From Casuarius casuarius (Eukaryota > Chordata > Aves > Casuariiformes > Casuariidae), in the NCBI GenBank assembly GCA_003342895.1, contig PTFA01000313.1:310001-374000 (forward strand): a DNA stretch of 64,000 bases, in the 5' to 3' direction. Positions within the stretch are counted from its first letter, which is position 1; every line of letters starts with the position of its first letter. Shown here piece by piece: positions 60,693-64,000 of the stretch. A program made the position numbers and the translations under genes. The notes below the pieces were generated by a model. The model was not told the DNA's origin. It did not search any database and was given only the letters and a program-made list of their open reading frames with translations.

Positions 60693-63600
60693 CTGCAAAG
60701 GTTTAGAAAGAAAAAGGAAAGAAAAAATCAGTTAAGAAATCCTTCATTCTCCATTCTCATACTGTAAGAGGTCACAATGAGAAACTAGATATAAATGTAA
60801 AATTCAATACAATTTTCTTAAAACCAGCCATAGATATCCTAAAAGCCAAACTTATTTTATGATTAAAATCCACTTATTTGTTTGCTTTTAAGAAAATGCA
60901 TTGCTTTCCTGGTAAGTCTTGGCTAATATCTTGGATACCAAAGGAAAAAAAAAAATCTGAATTTGATCATGCTGGCAGAAAAACTGTGAAGTAGATTTAA
61001 ATAGCTTCACGTGTACTGACTGTGAAATCCTTGTACAGTGTTGGAGAAGGACTGAATGGAAAGGCCTTGCTACCAGATGGAGGGTTTATTGGCATTAATT
61101 AAAATTGATTCGACATGCAGAGGGTAGTACGGCTCACGGTTTAAAAACCCCTTCTGTAAAGCGGCCGTGTGTCGGGAGCGGGACAGACGGCGCAAGGTGG
61201 CCGCTCGCGGAGCTGTGTTAGTCACAGCGCGCTGCTCGGCACGTTGCCACCGGCCCCCGCTGTGCCCCGGACGTCAAGGAGAGGATGCACCCGTCAAAAT
61301 CAATTTTCAGGGTCCAGTAACCTCGCTGCGCCGTCCTCAGACGGGGGCACAGGATAGCGTTTTCCCTCGCCTCCCTGTCACCTTTAGCCTCCAGCCCACG
61401 ATGACGGAGAACGTTCTGGTTTTGCACCAGCCTCATGTGCAGTTAATTTTAAATTAAACTCTTGATTTTTAGTAGCCGGAGATCTTAGGTAAATGTGCAT
61501 GCTAACAGGGAGTAAAATTGCACAGCACCAAGTCATTTTTTAGCAAACTATTTGATAAGTGTGGGTTTTTTGTTCTCTGCAGAGTTAAATGCAACTACTA
61601 TACTTCTGTTGTACAGCAACGTGAAGGATTGTTACTAGCAGCTGTAACTGTAAGAAAAAGTGCCAAACTAGTCTGTGCTTCATTTTCTCTTAAATTTTTT
61701 TCATATTCAAGAGCACAGGCAATATGGCAGCTTCATGATGCTGCATATTAAAAGCTGATCACATCATCTCGTAAATGAACCTTTCACTGCACAGTAGCAA
61801 TTCGTTTGTGATTTTCAATTTGCTCTAATTTATTTCTGGGCCCTAGGGTTTTGTGTAGGAAAAAGGATGGCAATCTAGCAGCAGCCCCATAGAAAATGCT
61901 ATTTTTACTGTAAATGTGTGATTTATTAATTACTTTACTATCTTCCAAAACCAATATTTGGATTAAATTCTGCCTTTAAAAAACTAAGTGACATGTTATA
62001 TGGGAAATTACAGGATTCTACACTGTAAAAGCGTAATTTAAAAAGAGATGGCAATTGAATGATACATTATTAAATTGTATGCATGTGACTGTTTAATATT
62101 TGATCTGCCAAGTTCATGTAAGGGGAGAGAGAGGTTTCAGAAAGGCTGAAGACAGACTTGTACCAAATCTTTATTTAAAATACTGTATGTCAGCCCACAT
62201 ATAAACAGAATAATATATGTGTATGTGGAAGACGCCTCATTCACAATATTTGGAAGGCAGGAGGGTAGTAGTATTGCACTCAGCTGAGGCTGAGGTTTGT
62301 CTGGCTAACCTCCGCTAGGAGGAGCAAGTAAGTGGGGATTTTAGCGGCGGTTTCTGGTAATGTAAATGTAGCTAAAAAGGCCATGCTGCTGCATAATTCT
62401 CCTTCTGAAATAGCAAAATATTTGCCTGGTGATATATTAAGGTCTTCCCTGTCACTGTGCTGCATTGCACAATGTTGTTCTTAAGACCACTGAAAGTATT
62501 TTTAATTTTTTTTTAACTGTTTTGGGACTGATGCCATTTACCTGAGATTGAGCTGTCTATTCAAAAAATACTTTCCGGTCTGCGGATGCTAACCCTGAAT
62601 GTCTAAAGTATATGGTCAGAGACTTAACTAGAAATGCCACGCTATTCTGTTCGTGCTGCTTTAATTCTGAGATTTTACTGGGTAAAAGGAAATAAGCTCT
62701 GAACTTTGAGGGTTTCTGTTGCCACCTGCACCTGCTTTTGTGTGCTCAGAAAACAAAAGCCTCGGAAGCCTGCCCTCAAAGCAAATCACTTCTAGTTCCC
62801 CGGCAGCGTGCGCTGAATTTTAAATGAACACCCAGTTATCCGAGAGGAATATTTCTGTATAAGCAAACATAAATGTCACCTCAAAGGGTGTCCTGGGTCT
62901 CAGGGAAATCAGTTGTTTGCTAGCAGTTTGGAGGGCAACAGTGGGAATATTTGGTTAATTATCCTTCCGCTGCCTGTGGATGCAGTTTCGGGAGAAGGTA
63001 AAAACCAGAATTTCGTGAGGAGGTGAATGCAGGGCAGCAGCTGTAATTCAGATCAACTTTGTCGTCACACTGAATTATTCTGCTTCAAAAACTTAGTTAT
63101 TAGATCTGAAGACTTCAGCAAATATGCACAGCACTACTAATTTGTATTTAATGTTTAATGGGGATAACACTTTGTTGTTCATATAGGAACATATGGAAAT
63201 AGCTGAAAGTGAGACTCCAAAGTTCCGTAAATATTTGTGCAAAGTGGAGGTGGTTTTCAGGTGTTGTCTTTCCTTGATGCATGGAGAAGGTGTCCCCAAA
63301 ATGGGGATTGCAATGGCTGAAACCTTTCTATAGACTGCATGCTCACATCGTGCATTTTAAATTCCTTATGATGCTAGTCCTGTCCCTCACCCCAAAACTT
63401 GTTTTGAAGAGAGTCATTTCTCACGTTTTATTTTTCAAGGTGTAAGTTTCCTAGAAAATCTTCAATCTCAATTTGCCCTTTCAAAAGGGCAGGGGACAGG
63501 GGGGAGGACCCATATCTGTTTCTTAGCTTCATAAAAATATTGATTGAAAATTAAAACCAGTAACTTGGTGTCTCTTATTTTCTTTGTCATTCAGGTTCAA

Positions 63601-64000
63601 AACATTTCAAAATACATAGTAGGTATTAAGCATTCGAAATACAACAGTAGCAGCTGCTCCTTTGGAAAAAAAAAATTACATGCTAGGATGCTTTCTTAAA
63701 AATAATGTAAACACCTGTCAGTATACATTAAGAATAGTATCATGAAAAACATTTTTTTTCTCATTTGAGTTAGGGTTACAGTGTCACTGCGTTTGCTCGA
63801 ATATTTACATTTTCTTTTCACACAAAGCTTATGAACAGACATCAACCATTGGTCGCGGGTAAAACTATACCAAAAGGCTTTTATGCAATCCCCTTGTCCT
63901 CTGAAAGCATGGTGCTGCATGTAGCCCTGTGTTTTGAACATACAATTTAATAGCTGTAGTCGTCGGTGTATTGTGACCTGCCAGATACCCAGGCTGTGAA
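60693..64000 (-). other. B3GALT2: B3GALT2 upstream region / probable 5' intron
   Basis: The stretch is mostly AT-rich. A GC-rich block at about 61150-61400 is described separately. No coding exon was recognised, and the B3GALT2 first exon could lie here or beyond the window edge. Confidence 0.5.
61150..61400 (-). promoter_or_regulatory. B3GALT2: CpG-containing block upstream of B3GALT2, candidate promoter
   Basis: GC- and CpG-rich DNA begins about 460 bp upstream of the B3GALT2 coding-exon acceptor. It contains GGACGTCA (one base from the cAMP-response palindrome) near 61268 and TTAGTCA (AP-1-like) near 61217. Position and composition suit a promoter or first exon of B3GALT2, but no transcription start is demonstrable from sequence. 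Confidence 0.35.

Noticed and set aside
59289..60698. A 469-codon version of B3GALT2 starting 47 codons upstream
   Set aside because: Its first codon is TTG, inside the splice-acceptor tract (TTTGCAG). The ATG at 60557 gives 422 residues, the human length.

Overview
The window is vertebrate nuclear DNA, most likely avian. Genes are split by GT-AG introns, the first exon lies in a dense CpG island broken by an assembly gap, repeat density is low, and the recognisable mobile DNA is CR1-type LINE remnants. The species cannot be named from the sequence. There is no bacterial, phage or CRISPR content and no sign of an undescribed multi-gene system; the locus is conserved and ordinary.

Layout: positions 1-1790 are AT-rich upstream DNA with a long hairpin at 771-841. 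Positions about 1790-3050 are a CpG island holding the promoter and exon 1 of CDC73 (parafibromin, PAF1 complex), with 267 unknown bases at 2076-2342. Ten CDC73 coding exons lie on the + strand between 2369 and 34380. Their lengths (131, 106, 70, 63, 53, 89, 217, 99, 79 and 65 bp) sum to 972 bp, exactly codons 1-324 of about 531. All junctions are GT-AG and the reading frame is continuous. The remaining exons, including the C-terminal Ras-like domain, lie beyond the window.

Positions 34381-64000 are the incomplete tenth intron (at least 29.6 kb). B3GALT2 (beta-1,3-galactosyltransferase 2) is nested in it on the opposite strand. Its coding region is one exon, 59289-60557, preceded by a 5' UTR portion that starts at a splice acceptor at 60692/60693. 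From memory of the human locus, B3GALT2 also lies antisense within CDC73 there, so the nesting looks old.

The two proteins do unrelated jobs. Parafibromin acts in the nucleus on elongating RNA polymerase II. B3GALT2 is a Golgi type II membrane enzyme. Their relationship is positional, with possible transcriptional interference because they are convergent and overlapping. The rest is intron, with microsatellites, homopolymers (including a 30-G run 79 bp after the exon 9 donor), short tandem duplications, palindromes and several GC-rich intronic blocks that could be regulatory.
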